A stretch of DNA of 64,000 bases from Bacteroidota bacterium (GCA_029567325.1 JAKQLF010000122.1:1-64000), one strand, 5' to 3'. Counted from the stretch's first letter, positions 32,027 through 42,010 are shown. Translations and numbers: made by a program. The notes: generated from the sequence alone by a model not told the origin.

Positions 32027-32569
32027 TTATTTTTCAATTGTTTCACTCAATTTAACATGCCTTTCAATCTCTGGTCTCCACTCTGCCTGTCTTGACATTG
32101 TATCGCATATTTTTTCATGAAAGTACACTTGATACCATGTTTTCTTTTGAAAATCACATATATTTTCATAAACTTTTTCAGAATGAATCATTAACTTCAA
32201 TATAAATTCATCGGGTGGATCTCTGTGGTTATTTATAACTTGACTTAGTTTGGCTGGAGTAATGTCAATATCTTTTGCAAAGATGCTTCTCTTAGAATAG
32301 ATCGCGTCTACATATGACTCCAGAAATCCTGAAAAGTAATTGCGATTATCATAAATAGTCTGTTTAAGATAATCTTCCATCTTTAATTTTAACTGCATGA
32401 GCTTAGCGTGGATGATTTGTTCCTTGGATAAATTTTTCATCCTCTTCAAGCGTGCTTCCATCAAGGCTGTAGCTTCTGATTGATATTCTTTTTTTGATTG
32501 ATACCTAGAATCTAAACCAAACTCCGAATCAATAATTTCTTCTATATTTTTCTTGCTAGTCATGGTCAA
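32027..32569 (-). CDS. HTH (XRE-like) protein, candidate antitoxin
   Basis: IFAKDIDITPAKLSQVINNHRDPPDEFILKLMIHSEKV resembles an XRE-type HTH; overlaps the upstream gene by 14 bp. Confidence 0.65.
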   Translation of the reverse strand: MTMTSKKNIEEIIDSEFGLDSRYQSKKEYQSEATALMEARLKRMKNLSKEQIIHAKLMQLKLKMEDYLKQTIYDNRNYFSGFLESYVDAIYSKRSIFAKDIDITPAKLSQVINNHRDPPDEFILKLMIHSEKVYENICDFQKKTWYQVYFHEKICDTMSRQAEWRPEIERHVKLSETIEK

Positions 32570-33023
32570 ATTGATTTATTAAAAATAATATTTCAGGCAC
32601 TTCTATGCTTAAAGTCAATCCTGTCGCTGTCATATTGTATTTTTCGATATAATGGCTTGCCAATGCTGTTTTTGGTCTTAAAGAAACGCAAGCTAGTTCG
32701 GCATAATCGGACACTGCAATTTTGGAAGCATGTGCAATGAGGTTTCCTGCTATGTTGTCGTAAACTTTATTCTTTCCATGATTTTCGAAAGAAACTGTAA
32801 GTAATCTGATGTGTACTCTCCATTCGTCAGGAATTCTTTCTAAAGAAATAAGACCTAAGATTTCACTTGAACCTACTATATATAATTTATAAACTTCAAA
32901 ATCCTGCTCTTCTTTCCAATTAAAGAAATATCGCTTTTTGCCTAATGCTTTATAGTCTTCGCTATCAACAAGGGATATTTCTACCCGATGCCTATTTCCA
33001 GTTGAAGTTTCGACAATAACCAT
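32556..33023 (-). CDS. GNAT-fold-like protein, candidate toxin (ORF track start 33071; start at 33023 more likely)
   Basis: YKLYIVGSSEILGLISLERIPDEWRVHIRLLTVSFENHGKNKVYDNIAGNLIAHASKIA...LRPKTALASHYIEKYNMTATG resembles a GNAT core. Confidence 0.55.
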   Translation of the reverse strand: MVIVETSTGNRHRVEISLVDSEDYKALGKKRYFFNWKEEQDFEVYKLYIVGSSEILGLISLERIPDEWRVHIRLLTVSFENHGKNKVYDNIAGNLIAHASKIAVSDYAELACVSLRPKTALASHYIEKYNMTATGLTLSIEVPEILFLINQFDHD

Positions 33024-33074
33024 ACAATAAATATACGTAAAATGTTTCCTAATGTTGTAAATAAACCACAAAAT

Positions 33075-33092
33075 GTTTACGCAGGAGTAAAC
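33075..33092. promoter_or_regulatory. Candidate operator of the GNAT/HTH locus
   Basis: Perfect inverted repeat GTTTAC-gcagga-GTAAAC about 50 bp upstream of the GNAT-like start. Confidence 0.4.
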
Positions 33093-33192
33093 TTTCGAAA
33101 AAACTGAATCTATGTTGTTACCTTCCCTTTCCTGGAATCCCTATTTTTCTTCTCCTCTCCACTATTTTTTCTCTATTAGCGTTTTACTTCAT

Positions 33193-33200
33193 TACTTTTG
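33193..33200 (+). promoter_or_regulatory. -7 element upstream of gltX
   Basis: TACTTTTG, exact TAnnTTTG, 37 bp upstream of the start. Confidence 0.5.
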
Positions 33201-33236
33201 CGGTTTTTAAGTACTACCACTTTCTAAAATAAATTT

Positions 33237-34733
33237 ATGAGCAATATAAGGGTAAGATTTGCACCTAGTCCTACAGGGCCACTCCACATTGGCGGTGTGC
33301 GTACGGCTTTATACAATTATTTATACGCCAAAAAACATGGGGGTACTTTTATCCTCAGGATAGAAGATACCGACCAAACCAGATACGTACCGGGTGCAGA
33401 ACAATACATCATTGATTCCCTCCAATGGCTGGGGCTTACACCAGAGGAAGGACCAGGTATGGGTGGAAATTACGGCCCATACAGGCAATCTGAGCGCAAG
33501 GCTATTTTTGCGGGATACGCACAAGAATTGATAGATAAAGGTTTGGCTTATTATGCTTTTGATACTGCAGAGGAACTAGATGCGAAAAGGGCAGAATCGG
33601 AAAATGACTCTTTTAAATATGGGCCAGCTACCAGATTATCACTCAAAAACAGCTTGAGTGTTTCTGCGGAGGAAACAGCTAAATACATCGCTTCTGGTGA
33701 ATACACCATCCGATTGTTGATTCCTGCTGATCAAAAAATAGAAATAGAAGATGAGATCAGGGGCTTGGTCACTTTTGACTCCAATGAACTGGATGACAAA
33801 ATCATGCTCAAAGGCGATGGCATGCCGACTTACCATCTGGCAAATATTGTGGATGATCACCTTATGGAAATTACCCACGTAATCAGAGGAGAAGAGTGGC
33901 TCAGCAGCACGGCTCACCACGTTTTATTGTACGATTATTTTGGCTGGCATGCTCCAAAATTTGCACATCTCCCACTCATCCTCAAGCCTACCGGTCAGGG
34001 AAAACTCAGCAAAAGAGATGGTGCCAAGTTTGGCTTCCCCGTTTTTCCATTGGATTGGCAAGATGAAGAAGGGAAATTTCCAGGTTTTAAAGAAGCTGGT
34101 TTTTTACCCGAACCATTACTCAACTTCCTTTCTCTTTTGGGTTGGAGCCCAGGCAATGATCTCGAGGTCATGACCGTAAATGATATGGTCGAACATTTCT
34201 ACCTCGATAAAATTGTAAAATCTGGTGCTCGTTTTGATTTTGAAAAAGCTCAATGGTTCAATCAGCAATACATCATTCAAATGCCAGCAACGGAAATTGC
34301 AGCGATGATTTGCCCACAAGCGGAAGCATTGGGTTATACCACTGATACAGATAAGTTGACGCACTGCGCTTTGATGATGAAGGAAAGAGTTACTACTTTG
34401 CCACAAATTTTGGTTGACGCTGCTTTTTTATTCGAAAAGCCAAAAACTTTTGATAAAGAAACCTGGACCAAAAAATACAAACCAGAAAATAAAGATCATT
34501 TTATCCAATTGGCTCAGGTGATCGAGAATACAGGATCTGATGCCAAAGAACACCTGGATTTTATTGTAAAAGATTACATCAACAGCAATGGTTTGAAGAT
34601 GGGAGAGGTCATGCCCATCCTGAGATTGGCACTTACAGGAACCATGCAAGGACCAGATCTGTTTGATACAATGAGCTTCCTTGGGAAAAAGGAAAGTGCA
34701 ACAAGAATAATTGATGCATTAAACAATATCTAG
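33237..34733 (+). CDS. gltX: Glutamyl-tRNA synthetase
   Basis: RVRFAPSPTGPLHIGGVRTALYNYLYAKKHGGTFILRIEDTDQTR; KLSKRDGA (KMSKS equivalent). Confidence 0.97.
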   Translation: MSNIRVRFAPSPTGPLHIGGVRTALYNYLYAKKHGGTFILRIEDTDQTRYVPGAEQYIIDSLQWLGLTPEEGPGMGGNYGPYRQSERKAIFAGYAQELIDKGLAYYAFDTAEELDAKRAESENDSFKYGPATRLSLKNSLSVSAEETAKYIASGEYTIRLLIPADQKIEIEDEIRGLVTFDSNELDDKIMLKGDGMPTYHLANIVDDHLMEITHVIRGEEWLSSTAHHVLLYDYFGWHAPKFAHLPLILKPTGQGKLSKRDGAKFGFPVFPLDWQDEEGKFPGFKEAGFLPEPLLNFLSLLGWSPGNDLEVMTVNDMVEHFYLDKIVKSGARFDFEKAQWFNQQYIIQMPATEIAAMICPQAEALGYTTDTDKLTHCALMMKERVTTLPQILVDAAFLFEKPKTFDKETWTKKYKPENKDHFIQLAQVIENTGSDAKEHLDFIVKDYINSNGLKMGEVMPILRLALTGTMQGPDLFDTMSFLGKKESATRIIDALNNI

Positions 34734-34904
34734 ATGGTAAAAAAGGTTAAAAAGACAGAAATTGCAGAAGTGCATAAGGAGTTGAAAGGTTTTTCTGTAG
34801 AAATCAACTCTTTTGGAGAGATAGAAACGAGTTATAGCATAGAACAATTGAATGATTTTCTCAATAAACACTCCGATTCGTCTGAAAAACAGGAAGAAGA
34901 GTAA
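34734..34904 (+). CDS. Small 56-aa protein downstream of gltX, absent from the supplied ORF track
   Basis: ATG immediately follows the gltX TAG; MVKKVKKTEIAEVHKELKGFSVEINSFGEIETSYSIEQLNDFLNKHSDSSEKQEEE then TAA. Confidence 0.65.
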   Translation: MVKKVKKTEIAEVHKELKGFSVEINSFGEIETSYSIEQLNDFLNKHSDSSEKQEEE

Positions 34905-34944
34905 ATATTAGAGATCTAAAGTGATTTATAATCATTGCATTGTC

Positions 34945-34952
34945 TATTTTTG
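34945..34952 (+). promoter_or_regulatory. -7 element upstream of mreB
   Basis: TATTTTTG, exact TAnnTTTG. Confidence 0.45.
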
Positions 34953-35060
34953 CAGTCCAATTGAAAAATTGGAAATAAAACATTTAACATTACCATTTTA
35001 GGAAGTCAGAAAAGCTGGCTTTTTGAAAGTTTTTTAAAATAAGAGGATAGTAAACTAACA

Positions 35061-36092
35061 ATGAAATTTTTCAACCTTTTCACCCAAGAACTGGCCGTTG
35101 ACTTAGGTACGGCAAATACCCTCATCATCCAAAACGACAAAGTTGTCATAGACGAACCTTCCATAGTTGCCATCAACAGATCTACCAACGAAATCATGGC
35201 TGTGGGTTATAGAGCCATGCAAATGCATGAAAAGACTCACGAAAATATCAAAACCATCAGACCTCTAAAAGATGGTGTTATCGCTGATTTTCAAGCTGCT
35301 GAAGCGCTGATACAAGGTTTGATCAATATGATCGGTGAAAAAAGAAGATTTTTTACGCACCTCAAAATGGTTATTTGTATTCCAAGTGGCATCACTGAGG
35401 TAGAAAAAAGAGCCGTTTTTGATTCTGCAGATCACGTCGATTCAAAAGAAACTTATTTGATACATGAACCAATGGCTGCTGCCTTGGGTATTGGCCTTGA
35501 TGTAGAAGAGCCTATTGGCAACATGATCATTGACATAGGAGGTGGTACCACAGAAATTGCTGTGATTGCCCTTTCTGGAATTGTAACTGACCAATCAATC
35601 AGAGTAGCAGGAGATGAGTTTACCAACGACATCATCGACTACATGAAAAGAAAACACAACATCCTCATTGGTGAAAGAACTGCTGAGCAAATCAAAATCA
35701 ATGTGGGTTCTGCTATCGTTGATTTGGATGATGCACCACCCAAATACGCAGTGAATGGTAGAGACATGTTGACTGGTATTCCAAAACAAGTTTTTACCAA
35801 TCACTCAGAAGTTGCCGAAGCAATAGATAAATCCATTTCCAAAATAGAAGAAGCCGTACTCAAAGCGTTGGAAGATACACCACCTGAATTGGCATCTGAT
35901 ATTTACCGTACAGGTATTTACCTCACAGGCGGTGGAGCTTTGTTGAGAGGCCTTGCAAAAAGGATAGCCGCAAAAACTAAATTGGCCGTTCACGTAGCTG
36001 ACGATCCATTGAGGGCAGTTGTAAGAGGCACAGGCATGGCTTTAAAAAATTCGCACAGATATTCTTTTCTAATAGATAGAAGAAGTATTTAA
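35061..36092 (+). CDS. mreB: Rod shape-determining protein MreB
   Basis: LAVDLGTANTLIIQNDKVVIDEPSIVAI, MIIDIGGGTTEIAVIALSGIV, IYLTGGGALLRGL. Confidence 0.95.
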   Translation: MKFFNLFTQELAVDLGTANTLIIQNDKVVIDEPSIVAINRSTNEIMAVGYRAMQMHEKTHENIKTIRPLKDGVIADFQAAEALIQGLINMIGEKRRFFTHLKMVICIPSGITEVEKRAVFDSADHVDSKETYLIHEPMAAALGIGLDVEEPIGNMIIDIGGGTTEIAVIALSGIVTDQSIRVAGDEFTNDIIDYMKRKHNILIGERTAEQIKINVGSAIVDLDDAPPKYAVNGRDMLTGIPKQVFTNHSEVAEAIDKSISKIEEAVLKALEDTPPELASDIYRTGIYLTGGGALLRGLAKRIAAKTKLAVHVADDPLRAVVRGTGMALKNSHRYSFLIDRRSI

Positions 36093-36103
36093 AAATATAT
36101 TCT

Positions 36104-36136
36104 AAGCCTTCATTAGTAACTAATGGAGGCTTTTTT
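36104..36136 (+). terminator. Rho-independent terminator of mreB
   Basis: AAGCCTTCATTAG-taa-CTAATGGAGGCTT followed by TTTT; 13-bp stem with one G-U pair. Confidence 0.9.
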
Positions 36137-36178
36137 ATTTTAAAAATACTTTTTTAAATTACCTCAACAGGTCGTTGT

Positions 36179-36889
36179 ATGAAAAACTTCTTCCAGTTTC
36201 TTTTACTATTGATCTTTGCAAGTTTACAATTCTGGGCATGCAAAGTGGACAATGACAAAGCCCTTGAAAATTTGGAAAACACCACGGTTGTGGTAGAAGA
36301 AGATACGGCAGTAAACAACAAAGTTTCCAAGAGTCCATACGAAGCACCAAAAGGGTGGTCGGAACTTTCCGTTGAAAATGGTTTCATCATTGACATCAAG
36401 TACGCCACGGAAGATAATTTCACCAAAAAGCAAATTTACGATTGTCCTAAATGCCTGCTCAGAGCCGACGTAGCAGAAGCACTCCAATTGTTACAAGACC
36501 ATCTCAAGGCAAACTTCAATCTGCGCATCAAAATGTTTGATTGTTATCGGCCTGCGCCTTATCAACAACGTCTATGGGATGCTGTCCCAAATGCTTCTTA
36601 TGTGACTCCTCCTACAAAAGGTTCCATGCATTCAAGGGGAATGGCGGTGGACCTCACTTTGGTAGATAGTTTGGGCAACGAGTTGGACATGGGCACAGAA
36701 TATGATTACTTTGGAAAGGAAGCACACATAGACCACAAAGATTTACCTGAGCAGGTTTTGGCCAACAGGCAATTTCTTCAAGAGAAAATGAAAGCCTATG
36801 GATTTGAAGGCATCAGAACCGAATGGTGGCATTTTGCGTTTACCAAAAGGTATTTTAATTTAGAAAAGTTTGTGTGGCCTTGTGAATAA
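36179..36889 (+). CDS. D-alanyl-D-alanine dipeptidase (VanX-like, M15D) lipoprotein
   Basis: FIIDIKYATEDNFTKKQIYDCPKCLLRADVAEALQ, MFDCYRPAPYQQRLWD, SMHSRGMAVDLTLVD, TEWWHFAF. Confidence 0.92.
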   Translation: MKNFFQFLLLLIFASLQFWACKVDNDKALENLENTTVVVEEDTAVNNKVSKSPYEAPKGWSELSVENGFIIDIKYATEDNFTKKQIYDCPKCLLRADVAEALQLLQDHLKANFNLRIKMFDCYRPAPYQQRLWDAVPNASYVTPPTKGSMHSRGMAVDLTLVDSLGNELDMGTEYDYFGKEAHIDHKDLPEQVLANRQFLQEKMKAYGFEGIRTEWWHFAFTKRYFNLEKFVWPCE

Positions 36890-36901
36890 CAATAGATAAT
36901 T

Positions 36902-38167
36902 ATGAATGCAACAATCGTTACAGTAGGTGATGAAATCCTAATCGGGCAAGTTGTCGATACAAATTCTGCATGGTTGGGAAGCCAATTGGTGAGTTTGGGT
37001 ATTGACGTTGCTGAAATTCGGTCCATCAGCGACAAAGAGGAGCCCATATTAGAAGCTATTGGCACCGCCTTTCAACAATCAGATCTTGTATTCATGACAG
37101 GAGGATTGGGCCCAACCAAGGACGACATCACAAAAAAAGCTATTGCGAAGTATTTCAATGCATCCATGGTTTTTCACGAAGCCACATTCGAAGTCATCAA
37201 AGCCATGTTTATCAGATTTAACCGCTCGATGTCTGAATCGCACATGGAACAATGTTATATGCCAGATAATGCGGTCATTTTGCCCAATAACATGGGAACT
37301 GCTCCGGGAATGTTGTTTCACCAAGGCGAAAAAATGTTGTTTTCCATGCCAGGTGTACCTTTTGAGATGAAAGCAATTTTTGAAGACAATATCAAGGAAA
37401 TCCTCATTCAAAAAACGGGTAATAGTGCTTTCATTCACCACCGCACTTTGATGACAGTTGGTCAAGGCGAAACTGCATTGGCTGATAAAATTCAATACAT
37501 TGTCGACACTTTTCCTCCGCAAATTTCTATGGCCTATTTGCCTTCACTCGGCAGCGTGCGTTTGCGAATTACGGGTAAAAGTACGTCTCCTTCCATCAAA
37601 GAAGAAGTAGAACATTATGCTGCTTTGGTTGAAAAAGAAGTAGATTATTATGTATACGGTTATGACAACGAGACATTGGAAGCAGCCGTAAAAAGAATGA
37701 TTGATCAAAAAAAATGGACTTTGGCTACAGCCGAAAGTTGTACAGGTGGTTATTTGGCTCACCGCTTGACCTCTATTCCAGGAAGTAGTTCTTACTTCCA
37801 AGGCAGCATCGTTTCTTATAGTAATACCGTAAAGCAAAACTTACTTGGTGTAAAGGCTGAAACACTGGCAACTTTTGGTGCCGTCAGCGAAGAAACAGTA
37901 CTTGAGATGGCTGAAGGTTGTAAAAATAGACTCAATGTAGATATCGCTATTTCTATTTCTGGAATTGCAGGTCCAGATGGAGGAAGTCCAGAAAAACCCG
38001 TTGGTACCGTATGGTTTGCCATTGCTTATCCTGGAGAAAATACCAAAGCTTATAAAATCACCGCCTCAAAGGACAGACTCAAAAATATAGAATATGCTGC
38101 CAATGTCATCATGGGAAAACTCCTGAGGAAATTGGCAGCAAAAGAATTTAGTTATCGACTTTCGTAA
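36902..38167 (+). CDS. cinA: CinA family nicotinamide-nucleotide amidohydrolase/competence protein
   Basis: IVTVGDEILIGQVVDTNSAWLG, TGGLGPTKDDITK, TAESCTGGYLAHRLTSIPGSSSYFQG. Confidence 0.96.
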   Translation: MNATIVTVGDEILIGQVVDTNSAWLGSQLVSLGIDVAEIRSISDKEEPILEAIGTAFQQSDLVFMTGGLGPTKDDITKKAIAKYFNASMVFHEATFEVIKAMFIRFNRSMSESHMEQCYMPDNAVILPNNMGTAPGMLFHQGEKMLFSMPGVPFEMKAIFEDNIKEILIQKTGNSAFIHHRTLMTVGQGETALADKIQYIVDTFPPQISMAYLPSLGSVRLRITGKSTSPSIKEEVEHYAALVEKEVDYYVYGYDNETLEAAVKRMIDQKKWTLATAESCTGGYLAHRLTSIPGSSSYFQGSIVSYSNTVKQNLLGVKAETLATFGAVSEETVLEMAEGCKNRLNVDIAISISGIAGPDGGSPEKPVGTVWFAIAYPGENTKAYKITASKDRLKNIEYAANVIMGKLLRKLAAKEFSYRLS

Positions 38168-41100
38168 ATCTTCCTGTTAAAATATTTTGTTCGATTGCTA
38201 CTTGGATAAAATATTGTCCGGTAGCTATTTGACTCACATTGACTTTATTGAGACCGTCAACGCTATTGCCCTTCATTACCATTTTACCATTCAAGTCATA
38301 AATGATATATCTGCCCTTTGCAGAGATAACATCTGGCACAACGAAGGTAATTTCTTCATCAGCAGGAACAGGATAAACGGTCAATCTTGACTGGAACAAG
38401 TCATCTTTGGTGCTTACAGTTGTATTTTCTATCAAAATATTGAAGTCTATGACTCCTGCCCAACCACCAACACCATTTTCAACGATGATTTTCAAAACAT
38501 CGGTGGCATTTTCTGATGGCCCAAGTTCTGGTCCTACGTTTTGATACACAATTATTCCTGCGTTGACATCCGCTTGACTAAAGGTTTCTCCCACAGAAAG
38601 TAAATTTCCACTTTTGGTGATCATACCAAAACTTACATCATTTACAATTTTATAAACCAGATTTTCTGGCGTAGTATTGCCATTCAAAGCTTCAAGAAAA
38701 CTTTTGGAAATCGACCCGGTTTTTTGATATTCTACTTTTAAAGTATTCGTACTGACAGTTGGATTGTCAACTTCCAAGTTTCCACAAAGCTCTATTTCCA
38801 GACCTTTCAATGAACCACCATTACCCGCAACAAGATCTTCAACCTTCAATGTCCAAGTTCCATTTGAAGCAGTATTGTTGAATGTATCCAATGATTCTAC
38901 AGCCTTATACTGCGCATTTGCAGTGGTCGCACATGTGAAAATTGAGGGTGCATCATTATCAAAACCAAAATTGATATTCATTCTGCGCGGACACTGATTG
39001 TTCCAAAGAATGACTGCTATATTGGTTGGCGAAATTAAGGTTCCTTTCAAATCTTTGAAATTGTCATGATCTATATTCACACTTTTGACATTCAGGTCTG
39101 TAATATTGAAATTATCACCAATCAAGATTTTGGACTCTATCGTTGGTCTTCCCGATTGAGAAAGGTTTTGAGGAAGATCAGAAGCCGCGTAGGTTTTACA
39201 AGCCAATACCTCCGTACCAAAAGCAAAAACTTCACTATTTACTGAGCCACAGCTATTACTCGCTTTGACTCTCCAATAATATATTTCAGCTTTATCCAAA
39301 GTTTTATTGGCTAGTTTGACCGTATCGGGTGTAGCGATAGAAATCTCAATTTGGTCTTGCAAAAAGCGCGGATCTTTGCTTACTTCCAAAGTATAAGTGT
39401 CCGCATTGAAAGCAGAAGTCCAAGTAAATGTTGGCAGTCCTTCAAAGTTTTTGGTTCCAGTTTCTGGACCAACCAAACTTAAGTCATCAAAATTGGTAGA
39501 TGTTACTTCATATGTGATCGTTTGGAAAGTTGTATCATTTTCAGAATCAATCGCATATAATACAATTTCGTAAAGCCCAGATGAAACATCATTACTAAAT
39601 GTAAGCTGTAGAACATTGTCAATTCCAACTTTTTCTGTAGATTTCAAAAAATTAGATTGTATACCTTCAGGAAGAGCTTTTATGGCAAAACTAACATCAC
39701 CAGAATAAGCACCTACACTCTTTGTTGACAGTCCAATATTTGAAGTATTAGGTAAACATAATTTAGTTTCATTTACTGTCGCCAATAAAAGAGCTCCTTG
39801 TTTCTCAGTAGGTGTAATTGTTAAATTGACATTGTTAATATCAAAAAAGAAATTGTCAGAAGCCTTCACCATAATTCTTGCATTGGAGGTAGTTACGTCG
39901 GGAAGAAAAATTGTTGCTTCACCATCATTAGCCGTTTTTGATGAAATCAAAATCATCTTTTCATTTTCAGGGTCCAAAACGCCATCTAAAGATAGATAGA
40001 TGTCAACGTTTTTACAGCTAACTGGGCTTAAATTAGTGTTAGCAACATCCCACGAAATAATTAAAGGCTCACCTGCTTTTATTGTCATTGGTGCGTTTGG
40101 AGATAAAACAGTAAACGGACCTGCTTGATCTGTCACATCCATCTTTACAAACTCCCAAGTTGCAAGTCCTGTTTCTGAATTATTGTCTCTTACACTTAAA
40201 GCAAAGTTTAGAGACCTTTTATATGTTGGTAATATCTCATTAATCGAGTTTACGTTTGAAATCACATTACTAGCACTTGGAAAAACCCTATAGTTATTAC
40301 CATTGGGTGGAAAAGATCTAAATATTGGTGCGTTATCTGTTGGGCTTCCTAAGGGTGTCGATTTCAGATTGGCGTCTTTCTGTTCCCAACAATATGTAAG
40401 TGTATCCTCTTTCGCATCTATGGCTGTTCCCTGTAAAATAAACGGTGTTTTAAAGGGTATTGTGCGCCCAGATTCTGGCATTTTAGTAATCTTTGGCGGT
40501 TCATTATTACTGACTATTGCATTTGCACAGCTAAAACCAGTTGACGCAGGGTCTCGCATGTAATTGTAAATTTCTATTAATGATGCATTGTGATAATAAG
40601 CATCACTTTGAGTCACCACATTGTTACTTCCACAAAGACCACCATAGGACATAATGGTACTTCCACTTCCAGGTTCAAAATCATTACCTGCTGCAATATT
40701 TTCACCACAATTATTAAAAGTGTGGTTGGCTCCAAATTGGTGTCCCATTTCATGCGCAACAAGGGTATTTGTAATTGCTATAATATTTCCTCCACTAAAA
40801 CAACTCACTCCACCACCTTTGTTACCTGCACAAGCAGCTCTTAAAAAAGCAACTCCACCTACATCTGTACATTGGTTTGTATAAACATGTGCAAAATCAT
40901 ACGTGTTTAAACCTATCAATGTATTCATAATCCCTGTGTTTTGTCCTAGAATTGTTCCTCCCACATTAGCCACAGTATATGGGTCAGTTCCAGCATCCAA
41001 AAAGACAATCTCATCATTGCGATCAATCAATTTGAGCGCAATACCCAAATCTTTTTCAAATATCTGATTCAAACGATTGATCGTTGAAACAATATCTGAA

Positions 41101-41744
41101 AGTGCCTTTTCTTTTGTACCTCTCACTGCACCCCATTCACCTGTACAAGCAATCGCCACTCTATATTCTTGCAGCACACTCGTTTTGCTTCTAGCTGTTG
41201 TATGTTTGGAGTCCGTGGACGGATTTCTGACCCCTTCCTGCTCCAAGCCACATTTTATTGGTTCTTGCTGATTGGGAAGATCTTTCATATAATAAGCATA
41301 ATAATAGTCTTTATTATTCCTGGAAACAGGTGAAATGTACATCTCCTTATCTTTTCCTTCGATACTTGCATGAAGTCCGTAAGCGCCAACATCAAATCTC
41401 ACGGAAGCTTTGCCATCTTTGCTTCTACCTTTGTAGGTCTTGATGTTGGGATATTTTCTAGCCAAGCCCTCTTGCATCATGCTATATTCTTGCACAACAA
41501 AAAGCATATCGCCCTCTGGCGTTGGCAAACTTATTTCCTTTGCACTTCTATCTGTTACTTGATTTAACTTCAATAAAAATTCTGGAAAATCAATTTGAAC
41601 GGCTTGATAATTGAACGGTCGCTCTTCTACGTTTGATTCTATCATGACTTCTGCTGGAATTGCAGTTATCCTTTCAAATAATTTCTGGGCATTCAGATTA
41701 ATAGCAAACAACAACAGCAAGGAAAAAAATAAAAACTTTTGCAT
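38148..41744 (-). CDS. Secreted reprolysin-like zinc metalloprotease with proprotein-convertase P domain and T9SS sorting domain
   Basis: HEMGHQFGANHTFNNC (HExxHxxGxxH), TIMSYGG Met-turn, C-terminal VYPVPADEEITFVV...YFIQVAIEQNILTGRFTKV; 3' end overlaps cinA by 20 bp. Confidence 0.9.
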   Translation of the reverse strand: MQKFLFFSLLLLFAINLNAQKLFERITAIPAEVMIESNVEERPFNYQAVQIDFPEFLLKLNQVTDRSAKEISLPTPEGDMLFVVQEYSMMQEGLARKYPNIKTYKGRSKDGKASVRFDVGAYGLHASIEGKDKEMYISPVSRNNKDYYYAYYMKDLPNQQEPIKCGLEQEGVRNPSTDSKHTTARSKTSVLQEYRVAIACTGEWGAVRGTKEKALSDIVSTINRLNQIFEKDLGIALKLIDRNDEIVFLDAGTDPYTVANVGGTILGQNTGIMNTLIGLNTYDFAHVYTNQCTDVGGVAFLRAACAGNKGGGVSCFSGGNIIAITNTLVAHEMGHQFGANHTFNNCGENIAAGNDFEPGSGSTIMSYGGLCGSNNVVTQSDAYYHNASLIEIYNYMRDPASTGFSCANAIVSNNEPPKITKMPESGRTIPFKTPFILQGTAIDAKEDTLTYCWEQKDANLKSTPLGSPTDNAPIFRSFPPNGNNYRVFPSASNVISNVNSINEILPTYKRSLNFALSVRDNNSETGLATWEFVKMDVTDQAGPFTVLSPNAPMTIKAGEPLIISWDVANTNLSPVSCKNVDIYLSLDGVLDPENEKMILISSKTANDGEATIFLPDVTTSNARIMVKASDNFFFDINNVNLTITPTEKQGALLLATVNETKLCLPNTSNIGLSTKSVGAYSGDVSFAIKALPEGIQSNFLKSTEKVGIDNVLQLTFSNDVSSGLYEIVLYAIDSENDTTFQTITYEVTSTNFDDLSLVGPETGTKNFEGLPTFTWTSAFNADTYTLEVSKDPRFLQDQIEISIATPDTVKLANKTLDKAEIYYWRVKASNSCGSVNSEVFAFGTEVLACKTYAASDLPQNLSQSGRPTIESKILIGDNFNITDLNVKSVNIDHDNFKDLKGTLISPTNIAVILWNNQCPRRMNINFGFDNDAPSIFTCATTANAQYKAVESLDTFNNTASNGTWTLKVEDLVAGNGGSLKGLEIELCGNLEVDNPTVSTNTLKVEYQKTGSISKSFLEALNGNTTPENLVYKIVNDVSFGMITKSGNLLSVGETFSQADVNAGIIVYQNVGPELGPSENATDVLKIIVENGVGGWAGVIDFNILIENTTVSTKDDLFQSRLTVYPVPADEEITFVVPDVISAKGRYIIYDLNGKMVMKGNSVDGLNKVNVSQIATGQYFIQVAIEQNILTGRFTKVDN

Positions 41745-41848
41745 AAAATATTTTATTGGTTAGGCAAGAAATTCGCTTATCTTATTAAGCTAAAAATAAT
41801 GACTTAGTTGTAAAATTAGTGTTTATTGTGAATTTGTTAGCAAAAATA

Positions 41849-42010
41849 ATACCTTTCGGAATATGGATTGACCAGAATTATTGTGTAGAAAATTTGATCG
41901 AGATCGAAAAGAGAAATTGAGGCATAGCCTAAGTTCTGGCGAAATTGAACGATGAAGATATCGAATAAATTTGCAGCAAGAAAATGGTCAAATCTATTTC
42001 CGAAAGGTAT
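41849..42010. repeat. Copy 1 (162 bp) of a long imperfect palindrome, extended loop
   Basis: ATACCTTTCGGAATATGGATTGACCAGAATTATTG...AAAATGGTCAAATCTATTTCCGAAAGGTAT; same termini as 52178-52247. Confidence 0.85.

Noticed and set aside
35061-36092. mreBCD operon
   Set aside because: mreB is followed by a strong terminator and an unrelated dipeptidase gene; mreC/mreD are not adjacent.
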